The notes under the pieces were generated by a model that saw only the letters and a list, made by a program, of their open reading frames with translations, was not told the origin of the DNA and ran no database searches. Position numbers and translations under genes: made by a program. 64,000 bases of DNA, taken from NCBI RefSeq assembly GCF_034424625.1, contig NZ_CP139976.1:5394001-5458000 (forward strand), given 5' to 3'. The stretch comes from Janthinobacterium lividum (lineage in GTDB: Bacteria; Pseudomonadota; Gammaproteobacteria; Burkholderiales; Burkholderiaceae_D). This document shows positions 18,026 to 30,257 of this stretch, one piece after another (position 1 is the first letter of the stretch; every line of letters starts with the position of its first letter).

Positions 18026-18856
18026 ATGCTGATACACCCGATGCCCGACCCGATAGCCATCCAGATCGGCCCGCTCGCCGTGCACTGGTACGGCCTGATG
18101 TATGTGCTGGCCTTTGCCCTGTTCATTATCCTGGGCCGCGTGCGCATCAAGCAGCCGCATATCGCCGTGCTGGGCTGGAAGAAGGAAGACCTCGATGACA
18201 TGCTGTTCTACGGCATGCTGGGCGTGGTGATCGGCGGGCGCCTGGGCGAAGTGCTGTTCTACCGCCCCGAATACTTCATGCACAATCCGCTCGAGATCTT
18301 CATGGTCTGGCATGGCGGCATGTCCTTCCATGGCGGCTTCCTCGGCGTCATCCTGGCCATGTACCTGTGGAGCCGCAAGGCGGGCCGCAACCTGTTCGAT
18401 GTGCTCGACTTCATCGCGCCGCTGGTGCCGCTCGGCTACGCGGCCGGCCGTCTGGGCAACTTCATCAATGCAGAACTGCCGGGCCGCATCGCCCCGGAAA
18501 CCCTGCCGTGGGCCATGCAATGGCCAGGCATTCCGTATCCCGTGCACCCGTCACCGCTCTACCAGATGCTGGTCGACGGCATCCTGGTGTTCATCATCCT
18601 GTGGCTGTATGCGCGCAAGCAGCGTCCGCGCATGGCCGTGGGCGCCATGTTTACCCTGCTGTACGGCTGCGCGCGCTTCTTCACGGAATACTTCCGCACG
18701 CCGGACTGGGAAGTCGTGTGGCTGGGCGTGCCGATCACCTCGGGCCAGATGCTGTCCCTGCCGATGATCGTCGGCGCCATCGCGCTGCTGGTGTGGGCGT
18801 ATAAAAGCCAGGTAATGGGCACGCCGCCCACCAAGGCCCGCCCGGCCAACACGTAA
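18026..18856 (+). CDS. lgt: prolipoprotein diacylglyceryl transferase
   Basis: Lgt is the inner-membrane enzyme that adds diacylglycerol from phosphatidylglycerol to the lipobox cysteine of prolipoproteins. The 276-residue protein has about seven hydrophobic segments. It carries the HGGMSFHGGFLG motif near residue 100 and the Lgt signature GRLGNFINAELPGR near 140, both with essential residues. The N-terminal MLIHPMPDPIAIQIGPLAVHW is typical. The gene has no close partner; a strong GC hairpin follows 16 bases after its stop. Confidence 0.97.
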   Translation: MLIHPMPDPIAIQIGPLAVHWYGLMYVLAFALFIILGRVRIKQPHIAVLGWKKEDLDDMLFYGMLGVVIGGRLGEVLFYRPEYFMHNPLEIFMVWHGGMSFHGGFLGVILAMYLWSRKAGRNLFDVLDFIAPLVPLGYAAGRLGNFINAELPGRIAPETLPWAMQWPGIPYPVHPSPLYQMLVDGILVFIILWLYARKQRPRMAVGAMFTLLYGCARFFTEYFRTPDWEVVWLGVPITSGQMLSLPMIVGAIALLVWAYKSQVMGTPPTKARPANT

Positions 18857-18871
18857 AACGGCCGTTCCCCC

Positions 18872-18898
18872 GATGGCGCGCCAGGCAGGCGCGCCATC
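18872..18898 (+). terminator. hairpin after lgt
   Basis: GATGGCGCGCC (18872-18882) pairs perfectly with its complement at 18888-18898 over a 5-base loop. There is no T-tract, so it is either a weak terminator or a 3'-end stability hairpin for lgt mRNA. Confidence 0.55.
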
Positions 18899-19048
18899 AC
18901 CCTCCTCCGGCAACCTTTCCCTCAAAGCAGCATAATTTCCTTGCGGAATGAATCTTCGCTTGCGATAGCGCAATGATCGCTTTACCCTGCAGCAAGAGCA
19001 GGGCATGCAATCATGCTGTGTTGGCAATTCGAGCGGGGAGTCCCATCC

Positions 19049-20526
19049 ATGCAGTATGCGAGGAAGACCACGACATTCTGGCTGGCGCTGGCGGGCGGCT
19101 ACGTGCTGGCGCAACTGGCCTTGACGGCTTGGGCCGGGACGCGCGGTCCCGCCGTAAGCTACCTGTTCGGCGTGATGGCGCCACTGCTGGCGCTGGCCGC
19201 CTGCTGCCGCAACGCCAGCCTGAGCACACCCGGCGTCGTGCGCACGGGCTGGGGCCTGTTTGCGGCCGCCATGCTGTTCTGGAGCACGGGCATGGCGTTG
19301 TCCGCCTGGCAAGACCTGAGCGGCCATGTGGCGTCCGACACGACGTATTTCTCCGATTTTGCCTATTTCATGTATGGCGCACCCTTGCTGCTGGCCATTT
19401 CCTCCGTCAGCGACCGCCACCCTTCGCGCACCCTGCAATGGTTGGACGCCGTGCAAGTGCTGCTGGCAGCTTACCTGACCTATACGGCCATCTTTTCCGT
19501 CTCGCCCTTCGACCAGCGCTCGATCGCGCCGATACCCGCCAGCCTGCTGGTGACGACGTACAACGTGGAAAACCTCGTCCTGGCCTGTTGCGCCTCGCTG
19601 CGCCTGCTGGCGCACCGCCGCGATGGCGCACAAGGGCGTTTCTACCTGCTGCTCAGCGTGTTCCTGTGGTGCTACGCCGCCTGCGCGGGTGCCTATAATT
19701 ACCTGACCCTGCATGCGCTGGCCGAAGCCGGTCCCAGCGAGGTACTGCCCAGCCTGCCTTTCCTGCTGCTGGCGGTGCTGGCCATGCGCGTGCAGCCGGG
19801 CGAGGAAGAAGCACGGCCGCCGCGCCCGTTGACCTTGCTGATTGACAACTTCAGCCCCATCTTCTTCACGGCAGCCCTGCTGGGACTGGGATTCGTCGTG
19901 CTGCGCGAACATTTCTACCTGGCGGCCAGCGCCCTGTTTGTCGCGCTGACGGTCCACGCGCTGCGCTCGGCCACCCTGCAAAGCCGCTACATGCAAAGCG
20001 AACGGGCGTTGCGCGAAGCCCACGACAAACTGGAAAAGCTGTCGCTGACGGATGGCTTGACGGGCATCGCCAACCGGCGCTGCTTCGACCAGACCCTGCA
20101 GCTGGAGTGGCAGCGCGCCGCGCGCAACAATCAAGCGCTGGCGCTGCTGATCATCGATATCGACTTCTTCAAAAGCCTCAACGATACCTTCGGCCACCCG
20201 TATGGCGACGCGTGTCTGGTGCAGATCGCGGCGGCCCTGCATTCCGCGTTGCCGCGCGCCAGCGACCTGGCGGCCCGCTTCGGCGGAGAGGAGTTTGCCG
20301 CCATCCTGCCCGCCACCGATGGTGCGGGTGCGCTGGCCGTGGCGCACAAGATGCAGGAAGCGATTGCCTCAGCCGCCATCGTCCACGCGCCGTCGCGCGG
20401 CGGCCTGGTGACGGCCAGCATCGGCCTCGCGCTCAATGACGCAGGACAGACGCCGGAACAATTGCTCGCCGCCGCCGACCAGGCCCTGTACCGGGCCAAG
20501 CAGAATGGCCGCAACCGGGTCGAAGG

Positions 20527-20530
<4 letters not shown>
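19049..20530 (+). CDS. membrane-bound diguanylate cyclase (GGDEF)
   Basis: This enzyme makes cyclic-di-GMP from two GTP. The 493-residue protein has an N-terminal membrane sensor of about eight hydrophobic segments (residues 10-305). A short helical linker follows, then a GGDEF domain from about 330. The active-site motif is GGEEF at 412-416. An RxxD inhibitory site (RASD, 403-406) lies exactly five residues before it, so product feedback inhibition is likely. ATG 19049 is preceded by GGGGAG; an upstream ATG would add 12 residues with no better site. Its stop overlaps that of the convergent EVE gene at a shared CTAG. The signal sensed is unknown. Confidence 0.93.
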
Positions 20531-20991
<461 letters not shown>

Positions 20992-21020
20992 ATTCACTCC
21001 CTATCAAAAGCAACAGGCGT

Positions 21021-21054
21021 AAAAAAACGGTTGCGCATCGATGCTGCAACCGTT
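21021..21054 (-). terminator. terminator of 6S RNA
   Basis: On the minus strand AACGGTTGC (21054-21046) pairs with GCAACCGTT (21034-21026) and is followed by a run of T. It lies just past the 3' end of the predicted 6S RNA and 30 bases before the EVE start codon. Confidence 0.85.
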
Positions 21055-21069
21055 TTCTTGGTACTGCAA

Positions 21070-21250
21070 ATTGGGCCCCGCCTGTGCCGCTATGCCGGCA
21101 TCCCGAACCAAACGGTTCAAGGTGGTCACGTTAGTTCAATTTCGGGTTCGTCGAACGAGCGACGCTCACTCCCATCAAACAAAATTCGCAACCGATGCGC
21201 ATAAATGGTTCAAGGAATATATGGCAATCGCGAACACCGCAGGGTAGACC
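21070..21250 (-). ncRNA. ssrS: 6S RNA
   Basis: 6S RNA binds sigma-70 RNA polymerase and lowers promoter use in stationary phase. Read on the minus strand the segment has a closing stem (CTTGGGTC near the 5' end with GGGCCCAA near the 3' end). The conserved 5' element CCCTGCGGTGTTCG is present. Near the 3' side ACCTTGAACC followed by GGTTC matches the enterobacterial 6S sequence closely. A terminator follows, and TAAACT at 21253-21258 may be the -10 box. The position downstream of zapA is the known ssrS location. Ends are approximate to about 10 bases. Confidence 0.88.
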
Positions 21251-21318
21251 CAAGTTTACTCCTTTGATCGCGCATCGCAAAGACAAATCGTACTGTGTCC
21301 GCTTAAAATCCAATTAAT

Positions 21319-21438
21319 AACACTGAACAAAACCGTAGCGAGCGGCGATGAATTGTGGCCAAGAAGCGCAGCTGTGCTTGAGCACAGCGAGCATCGCAGG
21401 CCGCAAGGCGCGACACGCAGTAGGTTTGGTTCAGTGTT
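21319..21438 (-). repeat. 94-bp interspersed element, copy C (with arms)
   Basis: The 94-bp core is 21332-21425, with 14 differences from copy B. The arms AACACTGAAC (21319-21328) and GTTCAGTGTT (21429-21438) are perfectly complementary and differ from the arms of A and B; the right arm touches the zapA stop codon. The internal hairpin keeps its stem while the loop changes from GAAT to TTGA, and one adjoining G-U pair becomes G-C. It lies between zapA and 6S RNA. Confidence 0.85.
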
Positions 21439-21749
21439 TAAAAAAGGTTTTCCTGGGGCGTCAATGCACTATCCAACACCGTGTGCATGGCCGAGATTTT
21501 CTGCTTCACTTCCAGTATCGTCAATTCCGACAGCGGACCTTGCGGCGACTTCACGGAGAGGAATTCCGCGGCCACGCCCAGGGCGGCCAGCACGGCGATG
21601 CGGTCGTTGCCCTTGACCTTGCCCGCGTCGCGGATGGCTTTCATTTTGCTATCGAGATAGATCGCCGCTTCGCGCAGCGCGCGCTCTTCGCCGTCGCGGC
21701 ACACCATGCTGTAGGACTGGCCCATGATATTGACATCGACACGCGGCAT
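21438..21749 (-). CDS. zapA: cell division protein ZapA
   Basis: ZapA binds and cross-links FtsZ filaments at the division ring. The 103-residue protein has the family start VDVNIMGQSYSMVCRDGEE, a central KMKAIRDAGKVKGNDRIAVLAAL region and a C-terminal coiled-coil segment. It overlaps the upstream zapB-like gene by one base (TAATG), so both are read from one transcript. The stop codon is embedded in the outer arm of repeat copy C, and 6S RNA follows. Confidence 0.95.
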   Translation of the reverse strand: MPRVDVNIMGQSYSMVCRDGEERALREAAIYLDSKMKAIRDAGKVKGNDRIAVLAALGVAAEFLSVKSPQGPLSELTILEVKQKISAMHTVLDSALTPQENLF

Positions 21750-22012
21750 TACGCTTCCTTCTCGTTCTCGGCACTATAGGCGCCCGCTTCCGAAGCGGCT
21801 TGCTCCAGGCCGGCTTGCACCAGTTCGGGAATTTTTTCCAGCAACGCTTCCACCCGCTCCTGCGCCTCGCGCATGCGCTGCACATACAGGGCGTTGTCGG
21901 CGGCCAGCGCGGCATTGTCCTTGCGCAGTTGCGCGTTTTCACGGCGCAGCGCATGGGTCATTTCGGCCAGCAGGCCTATTTTGTCGGATAATTCGTTGAA
22001 TTCGGAAATCAT
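21749..22012 (-). CDS. zapB-like coiled-coil protein
   Basis: The 87-residue protein (MISEFNELSDKIGLLAEMTH...) is a near-continuous heptad-type coiled coil with a short acidic tail, resembling the TIGR02449/ZapB group encoded next to zapA in many proteobacteria. A role in the division ring is inferred from that pairing. ATG 22012 lies only 7 bases after a TATAGT -10 box, so the mRNA is predicted to start at or next to the ATG (leaderless). The stop overlaps the zapA start. Confidence 0.85.
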   Translation of the reverse strand: MISEFNELSDKIGLLAEMTHALRRENAQLRKDNAALAADNALYVQRMREAQERVEALLEKIPELVQAGLEQAASEAGAYSAENEKEA

Positions 22013-22018
22013 CCCGCC

Positions 22019-22048
22019 ACTATAGGGCGGACGCTCCATGGGCGTCAA
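22019..22048 (-). promoter_or_regulatory. sigma-70 promoter of the zapB-like gene and zapA
   Basis: On the minus strand TTGACG (22043-22048) and TATAGT (22019-22024) are separated by 18 bases. The normal initiation distance places +1 at about the A of the ATG at 22012. Confidence 0.7.
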
Positions 22049-22168
22049 TCGAATCACGCCGCTGTCACACATATTTACATCAATGCAGGGCAGTTGGCGG
22101 ACAATACACGCTTTTTCCGGCGCTTTTCGCCAAGTGCGCGCATCCGCCGGCGCCGCGATGGCAGCGTT

Positions 22169-22915
22169 TTACTCGTCGACGTAATCGGGTTCGATATCGA
22201 GTCCGCCATAGCGGTTTTCGCAAGAGCGGCGCGTCAGCGTCTGTTGTCCGCCCTTGCCGTCAAGCACCATCGTCAAGTCGCGGCAAGTACGGTGGTAGCT
22301 GCCAGGCTTGGCGTCCGTCCCCGAGGGCGTCAGGCGCACTGCCAGCGGCACCGCATTGCCCAGGCCCTTGTTGCTCCACTGGCGCGTCTTGCCATCCTCT
22401 TCATCTTTCAAGGTGCGCACGGCGGCCGTCAGCAGCGCTTTCTGTTCCTTCGCATTCAGCTTGGCGATGGTGACGTCGGACAGGAATGGCGGATACACGA
22501 CGGGCGCCGGGTCCTTGCCCTGCACATCCCAGCGTCCGCTGTTCTGCGAACAGGTGCGGCGGCTCAGGTCCTGCGACTTGTCGCCCGCGGTGACGACGAA
22601 TTTCAGGTCGCGGCACACGTGCGCCTTCAAACTGTGTTCCGTCATGCTGGAGTTGCTGAAGTTATATGTGACCTTCACCAGCACGCCGCTGTCGCCGCCG
22701 TTGTCCCACACATGGGCTTCCTGGTCGTCGTCATCCTTGTTCAGATCGTTGAACAAGTCATTGAGCAACATTTCCTTTTCCAGCGGCGTCAGGGCCGCCA
22801 CAGTGATCTCGTCGACGATGGTGGGCGTTTGCGCCGCAGCATTGCCCAGGCAGGCGAGACCGACGAGAGTAGCTCCCAACAGGCGCAGGGCGGGATGGGA
22901 AATCGGGAATGGCAT
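22169..22915 (-). CDS. secreted hypothetical protein with duplicated 17-kDa-antigen-like module
   Basis: I do not recognise a named gene. The 248-residue precursor has a signal peptide (cleavage near residue 28, NAAA-QT). Two copies of a roughly 90-residue module follow, 42-131 and 152-241. Each begins with an E-K/Q-x-x-LL helix and a W-(D/S)-N segment and ends with CRDL (101 and 211) and RR-T/S-C (119-122 and 229-232), offset by exactly 110 residues. The CRDL...C pair resembles the C-terminal part of the Rickettsia 17-kDa surface antigen family. The pairs of cysteines probably form disulfides in the periplasm or at the surface. ATG 22915 is chosen for the signal peptide. Confidence 0.75.
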   Translation of the reverse strand: MPFPISHPALRLLGATLVGLACLGNAAAQTPTIVDEITVAALTPLEKEMLLNDLFNDLNKDDDDQEAHVWDNGGDSGVLVKVTYNFSNSSMTEHSLKAHVCRDLKFVVTAGDKSQDLSRRTCSQNSGRWDVQGKDPAPVVYPPFLSDVTIAKLNAKEQKALLTAAVRTLKDEEDGKTRQWSNKGLGNAVPLAVRLTPSGTDAKPGSYHRTCRDLTMVLDGKGGQQTLTRRSCENRYGGLDIEPDYVDE

Positions 22916-23144
22916 GGCGTGCTTTCTGGTGCGAGTGGTGATATTGATATGCAATTGCAATCATCTTATCAAATTTCATAGTCAAACTCTGTTTCCTGTG
23001 CGTACAGGAACGCCCCCTCTCCGAACGGCATGCTAGAGTCGCGCCTGTTGCTGACGCCCGGGAACGAGGCTTGTGCTGGCGCAAACCCTGTGTAGATGCA
23101 GGCTCTGCTCAGCATCTATCTATATGTTCCCCTTGAATAAGCCC

Positions 23145-23173
23145 TTGAAGTTGACCCTTAGCGTCCCTATAAT
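23145..23173 (+). promoter_or_regulatory. sigma-70 promoter of groES-groEL
   Basis: TTGAAG (23145-23150) and TATAAT (23168-23173) are separated by exactly 17 bases. The -10 box directly abuts the CIRCE operator, so HrcA binding would block initiation. An additional heat-shock sigma factor promoter was not clear. Confidence 0.8.
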
Positions 23174-23199
23174 TAGCACTCGTTAGTAGAGAGTGCTAA
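23173..23199 (+). promoter_or_regulatory. CIRCE operator (HrcA binding site)
   Basis: TTAGCACTC at 23173-23181, nine bases, then GAGTGCTAA at 23191-23199: a perfect match to the CIRCE consensus bound by the heat-shock repressor HrcA. It places groESL under HrcA control in this organism; hrcA itself is not in the window. Confidence 0.97.
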
Positions 23200-23441
23200 C
23201 AAACTCTTTCGTAGCAATCCTCAGGACATGATGGTGTATGCCGGACAACAGCAGGGAACGCTACGCGGCGGGCGACGCCGCGATGCCACCACTGCCCAGC
23301 GCTGGCACGCACCCGATGCCATGGGGTTTGCTTGACCGTTGCGGGCTGCTTTCAACGGCGGTCACTGAAAGCAGGTCTGGCGCTGCGCCAGGCATGTATT
23401 CATTTAGCAACACCTATCCATTGAACTTTAAGGAGTTTTGT
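23200..23441 (+). other. long groESL 5' leader with competing hairpins
   Basis: About 240 bases separate CIRCE from the groES ATG. Within it GACCGTTG (23334-23341) can pair with CAACGGCGGTC (23353-23363). CTGCTTTCA (23346-23354) can pair with TGAAAGCAG (23366-23374). The two stems interleave, so they are mutually exclusive or form a pseudoknot. A third stem, CTGGCG and CGCCAG, lies at 23377-23391. No separate gene is supported, although one frame stays open from 23238 into groES. Confidence 0.6.
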
Positions 23442-23732
23442 ATGAATCTGCGCCCATTGAACGATCGCGTCATCGTCAAACGCCTCGACCAGGAAACCAA
23501 GACTGCGTCCGGCCTCATCATTCCTGATGCAGCTGCTGAAAAACCGGATCAAGGCGAAGTCCTTGCCGTAGGCAATGGCAAGATTCTCGACGACGGCAAA
23601 GTGCGTCCTCTGGATGTCAAAGTGGGCGACCGCGTCCTGTTCGGCAAGTACGCCGGCCAAACCGTCAAAGTTGACGGCGATGAGCTGCTGGTCATGCGCG
23701 AAGAAGACATCATGGCGATCGTCGTCAAGTAA
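23442..23732 (+). CDS. groES: co-chaperonin GroES
   Basis: GroES is the seven-subunit lid of the GroEL folding chamber. The 96-residue protein begins [18 protein letters not shown] and contains the mobile loop [21 protein letters not shown] that contacts GroEL, here given in two adjoining parts, and the [11 protein letters not shown] turn. The ATG at 23442 has AAGGAG upstream. It is the first gene of the groES-groEL operon, 50 bases before groEL, under CIRCE control. Confidence 0.98.
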   Translation: MNLRPLNDRVIVKRLDQETKTASGLIIPDAAAEKPDQGEVLAVGNGKILDDGKVRPLDVKVGDRVLFGKYAGQTVKVDGDELLVMREEDIMAIVVK

Positions 23733-23749
23733 TTGTTTCCACGTTGTAG

Positions 23750-25432
<1,683 letters not shown>

Positions 25433-25530
25433 TGTCCGTCGGCCAGTCGCGCAGGCGACGGCGCGACTGGCCGCATACGCAGGGACGGGGCTGGCAGACC
25501 AAAAGCTGCCAGCGCCTCCCGGCGGCCCCG

Positions 25531-25562
25531 AAAGCCACCTTCTACGGAAGGTGGCTTTTTTT
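25531..25562 (+). terminator. terminator of groES-groEL
   Basis: AAAGCCACCTTC (25531-25542) pairs with GAAGGTGGCTTT (25547-25558) over the tetraloop TACG and runs into seven T. It lies about 100 bases after the groEL stop and should also work in reverse to a lesser degree. Confidence 0.95.
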
Positions 25563-25678
25563 CGCCTGTTCATTTGGCAAGCCCGTTAGCAAGCCCGTTT
25601 GGCAAGCCCGGCGATTGCCGGGCTGTGCGTTTTGCTTTAGCATGGCCGCCATCGTCCCTCTTTCTCACGCTCACCATC

Positions 25679-26155
25679 ATGCCGCCACGCGCCTCTTCTT
25701 CCAAAACCACCATCATCGCCGGCATCCTGGCCGGCTTGCTGGCCGCCGGGCTCGGTGCTTTCTACCTGCATCAGCAGTCCGCGCCGCAGGCAGACAATGC
25801 CCCGACCGCGAGCAGCCAGACGGCGGTGCCGGAGCAGAACGCGCGCGCCGTCGATGCGCTGATGGCTTTGCCGGAAATCAAGGCATGGTCGGCGCATATC
25901 GAAAAGGCGTCCGGCGGCCGCGCGCACGGCGCCGTGATGGAAACGTCGCCCGAGACGCGTCTCGTCGATGGCGTCGCTTGCTACCAGCTGAGCTTTTTCG
26001 AAAGCACGCCCGATGCGGCGCACCGGTGGGAGAGTTTCGTCGTCACGCCCGATGGCAAGCGCATCCTCGTCGACGACATCGTCAGCGGCGACCTGATCAG
26101 CCTGGAACAATGGCGCAAGGACAATGCGCCCATGCAGCGCATCGCCACGCAGTAA
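25679..26155 (+). CDS. hypothetical single-span membrane protein
   Basis: I do not recognise the family. The 158-residue product has one N-terminal hydrophobic segment (TTIIAGILAGLLAAGLGAFY, about residues 10-29), which is an anchor or uncleaved signal. A Gln/Ala-rich linker and a soluble domain (about 55-158) with WSAHIEKASGG and the segment YQLSFFESTPDAAHRWESF follow. The domain is probably periplasmic. ATG 25679 is chosen to begin just before the membrane segment; upstream extension overlaps the groEL terminator region and looks non-coding. The ribosome-binding site is weak. Confidence 0.65.
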   Translation: MPPRASSSKTTIIAGILAGLLAAGLGAFYLHQQSAPQADNAPTASSQTAVPEQNARAVDALMALPEIKAWSAHIEKASGGRAHGAVMETSPETRLVDGVACYQLSFFESTPDAAHRWESFVVTPDGKRILVDDIVSGDLISLEQWRKDNAPMQRIATQ

Positions 26156-26240
26156 CCCCCCAAGCCAACGCGATGGCCAGGGACACCGGCGTTGCAGCGC
26201 AAGCTTTACTTTCTGGCATCGAAGCCCGATACTCGCCCAC

Positions 26241-26798
26241 ATGCCCGCCATCACCGTCCGCCCCCTCACGCCAGACGACGCCAGCGCCTACCGCGCGCTG
26301 CGCCTGGCCGGCATCGCCGAACTGCCCGCTGCCTTCTGCACCACGCATGCGGCGGAAAGCGGCTTGCCGCTGGCACAGATAGCCGAGCGCCTGCACGCCA
26401 CCTCCCACCAAATAATATTTGGCGCTTTCGCCAAGGAACAATTGATCGCCATGGCCGGCCTGCGCCGCGAACCGATCGCCGTCGTGCATGACAAGGCCAG
26501 CCTGTGGGGCTTGTACGTGGCGCCGCAGGCGCGCGGGCGCGGCGCGGGACGGCAACTGGTGCAGGCCGCCATCGCCCATGCCTGCGCCATTCCCGAGCTG
26601 GGCCGCGTGCGCCTGGCCGTGGCACAGGACAACCACGCGGCGCTGACCCTGTACCTGGCTTGCGGTTTTACCCTGCAGGACTGTCCCGCATCGGATGGCA
26701 TGCTGCAAATGCAGCTGTTGCTGCCCCGCCCGGCGCGTGCAAGTGCCGAAAGTAATGTCTTTATGAAAATCAATACCTTACAAATCCCTGCGAAATAG
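26241..26798 (+). CDS. GNAT-family N-acetyltransferase
   Basis: The 185-residue protein is a typical GNAT enzyme that transfers an acetyl group from acetyl-CoA. The start ITVRPLTPDDASAYRALRL is the family beta1-alpha1, the acetyl-CoA pyrophosphate loop appears as VAPQARGRGAGRQLVQAA, and the C-terminal part shows NHAALTLYLACGFTL. The substrate cannot be told. ATG 26241 is chosen from the domain boundary; the open frame extends upstream without similarity. It stands alone between the hypothetical gene and the peptide transporter. Confidence 0.88.
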   Translation: MPAITVRPLTPDDASAYRALRLAGIAELPAAFCTTHAAESGLPLAQIAERLHATSHQIIFGAFAKEQLIAMAGLRREPIAVVHDKASLWGLYVAPQARGRGAGRQLVQAAIAHACAIPELGRVRLAVAQDNHAALTLYLACGFTLQDCPASDGMLQMQLLLPRPARASAESNVFMKINTLQIPAK

Positions 26799-26879
26799 CG
26801 GACAGGCCGTTTTTTCTGTTGCAAGCAAACGCGGCAGGCCTTAGCATCGCGGCTTACAAAAAAAACTTGGGGAGAGCCA

Positions 26880-28454
26880 ATGTCATCGGCCGAGACACAA
26901 ACCGCCACGGGCAAGATGCCCCGGCAAATACCGTACATCATCGCCAACGAAGGCTGCGAACGCTTCAGCTTTTATGGCATGCGCAACATCCTGACGCCAT
27001 TCCTCATCAGCACCCTGCTGCTGATGATCCCGATCGACCAGCGCACGGGCGAAGCCAAGCACGTCTTCCACACCTTCGTCATCGGCGTGTATTTCTTCCC
27101 GCTGCTGGGCGGCTGGCTGGCCGACCGCTTCTTCGGCAAATACAACACCATCTTCTGGCTCAGCCTCGTGTATTGCGCCGGCCATGCCTGTCTGGCCCTG
27201 TTTGAAAACAGCGTCAACGGCTTCTATTTCGGCCTGTTCCTGATCGCCTTCGGTTCCGGCGGCATCAAGCCGCTCGTGGCCTCGTTTGTCGGCGACCAGT
27301 TCGACCAGACCAACAAGCACAAGGCCAAGCTGGTGTTCGACCTGTTCTACTGGATCATCAACTTCGGCTCCTTCTTCGCTTCGCTGCTGATGCCGATGTT
27401 CCTGCGCGACTACGGTCCATCGATCGCATTCGGCATCCCCGGCCTGATGATGCTGGCCGCCACCATCGTCTTCTGGATGGGCGCCAAGAAATACGTGCAC
27501 GTGCCGCCGGCACCGCCGAACCCCGATTCGTTCACCCGCGTGGCCCGCACGGCCCTGCTGGCGCGCGTCGACGGCGGTTCGCGTCCCGGCCTGTATGTGG
27601 CCTACGTCGGCGTGATCGGCGCCCTGTATGCGTTCTACAGCATTCCCGAATGGGGCTTCGTGATTTCCGCGTGTACGGCGCTGGTATTGCTGCTGGCCTT
27701 CGGCAGCATCGGCACGGCCATGCAGCTGGAACGCGCGCGCGGCATCCACCCCGACGAAGCCGTCGAAGGCGTGCGCGCCGTGCTGCGCATCCTCGTCATC
27801 TTCGCCCTCGTCACGCCCTTCTTCTCGCTGTTCGACCAGAAGGCTTCGACCTGGATCGTGCAAGCGAACACCATGGAAAAACCAAGCTGGTTCCTGCCGG
27901 CGCAGATGCAGGCGTTGAACCCGATGCTGGTGATGCTGCTGATCCCGTTCAACAACCTGGTGCTGTACCCGATGCTCAACCGCTTCGGCCTGGAAGCGAC
28001 GGCCCTGCGCCGCATGACGGCCGGTATCGGCTTTTCCTCGCTGGCGTGGATCGTCATCGGCTTGCTGCAGCTGGCCCTCGACAGCGGCAATGCCGTCTCC
28101 ATCATGTGGCAGATCCTGCCGTATGCCTTGCTGACGTTCGGCGAAGTGCTGGTCTCGGCCACTGGCCTGGAGTTTGCCTACAGCCAGGCACCCGTCTCGA
28201 TGAAGGGCGCCATCATGAGCTTCTGGAATCTGTCGACCACGGTGGGCAACCTGTGGGTGCTGATCGTCAACCGCAGCGTCATGAACGAAGGCGTGATCGG
28301 CAAGATCGCCGAAAGCGGCATCAGCGTGACGGCCTTCCAGATGTTCTTCTTCGCCGCCTTTGCCGCCGTCGCCATGCTGGCCTTCGGCCTGTATGCGAAG
28401 CGCTACAAGATGGTCGATAACTACCGCCAGGCGGCCATCCCGGCAAAAGCATGA
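26880..28454 (+). CDS. POT/PTR-family proton-coupled oligopeptide transporter
   Basis: The protein imports di- and tripeptides with protons across the inner membrane. The 524-residue sequence has the MFS fold of the POT family. The proton-coupling ExxER motif appears as EGCERFSFYGMRN in helix 1. PTR signature regions follow: FVIGVYFFPLLGGWLADRFFGKYNTI in two adjoining parts, and FGSGGIKPLVASFVGDQFD further on. About 12-14 hydrophobic segments are visible. GGGGAG precedes the ATG. A palindromic terminator follows. It lies convergent to pgm. Confidence 0.93.
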   Translation: MSSAETQTATGKMPRQIPYIIANEGCERFSFYGMRNILTPFLISTLLLMIPIDQRTGEAKHVFHTFVIGVYFFPLLGGWLADRFFGKYNTIFWLSLVYCAGHACLALFENSVNGFYFGLFLIAFGSGGIKPLVASFVGDQFDQTNKHKAKLVFDLFYWIINFGSFFASLLMPMFLRDYGPSIAFGIPGLMMLAATIVFWMGAKKYVHVPPAPPNPDSFTRVARTALLARVDGGSRPGLYVAYVGVIGALYAFYSIPEWGFVISACTALVLLLAFGSIGTAMQLERARGIHPDEAVEGVRAVLRILVIFALVTPFFSLFDQKASTWIVQANTMEKPSWFLPAQMQALNPMLVMLLIPFNNLVLYPMLNRFGLEATALRRMTAGIGFSSLAWIVIGLLQLALDSGNAVSIMWQILPYALLTFGEVLVSATGLEFAYSQAPVSMKGAIMSFWNLSTTVGNLWVLIVNRSVMNEGVIGKIAESGISVTAFQMFFFAAFAAVAMLAFGLYAKRYKMVDNYRQAAIPAKA

Positions 28455-28482
28455 TGCCGGTTTGACCTGCAGCAATGAAGAA

Positions 28483-28505
28483 GGGCGCCCTTGGGCGCCC
28501 TTTTT

Positions 28506-28507
<2 letters not shown>
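28483..28507 (+). terminator. terminator of the peptide transporter gene
   Basis: GGGCGCCC (28483-28490), TT, GGGCGCCC (28493-28500) then seven T. Each arm is itself palindromic. The T-tract overlaps the stop codon of convergent pgm at 28506-28508. Confidence 0.9.
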
Positions 28508-30158
<1,651 letters not shown>

Positions 30159-30257
30159 TTATTAACTTCCGATGGTAACGCATGCCAGGCAAGCGGCAAA
30201 GCGTTGTACGCCTGCCACGGTGCGCCAAGCCGCTTAGCGCTACACTCCGGCATGCCA

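Noticed and set aside
23131..23160. TTGACC at 23151-23156 as the -35 of groES
   Set aside because: It is only 11 bases from TATAAT; TTGAAG at 23145-23150 has the proper 17-base spacing.
23238..23441. In-frame upstream extension of groES from an ATG at 23238
   Set aside because: GroES is universally about 96 residues and has a proper AAGGAG site before 23442; the extension overlaps the structured leader.
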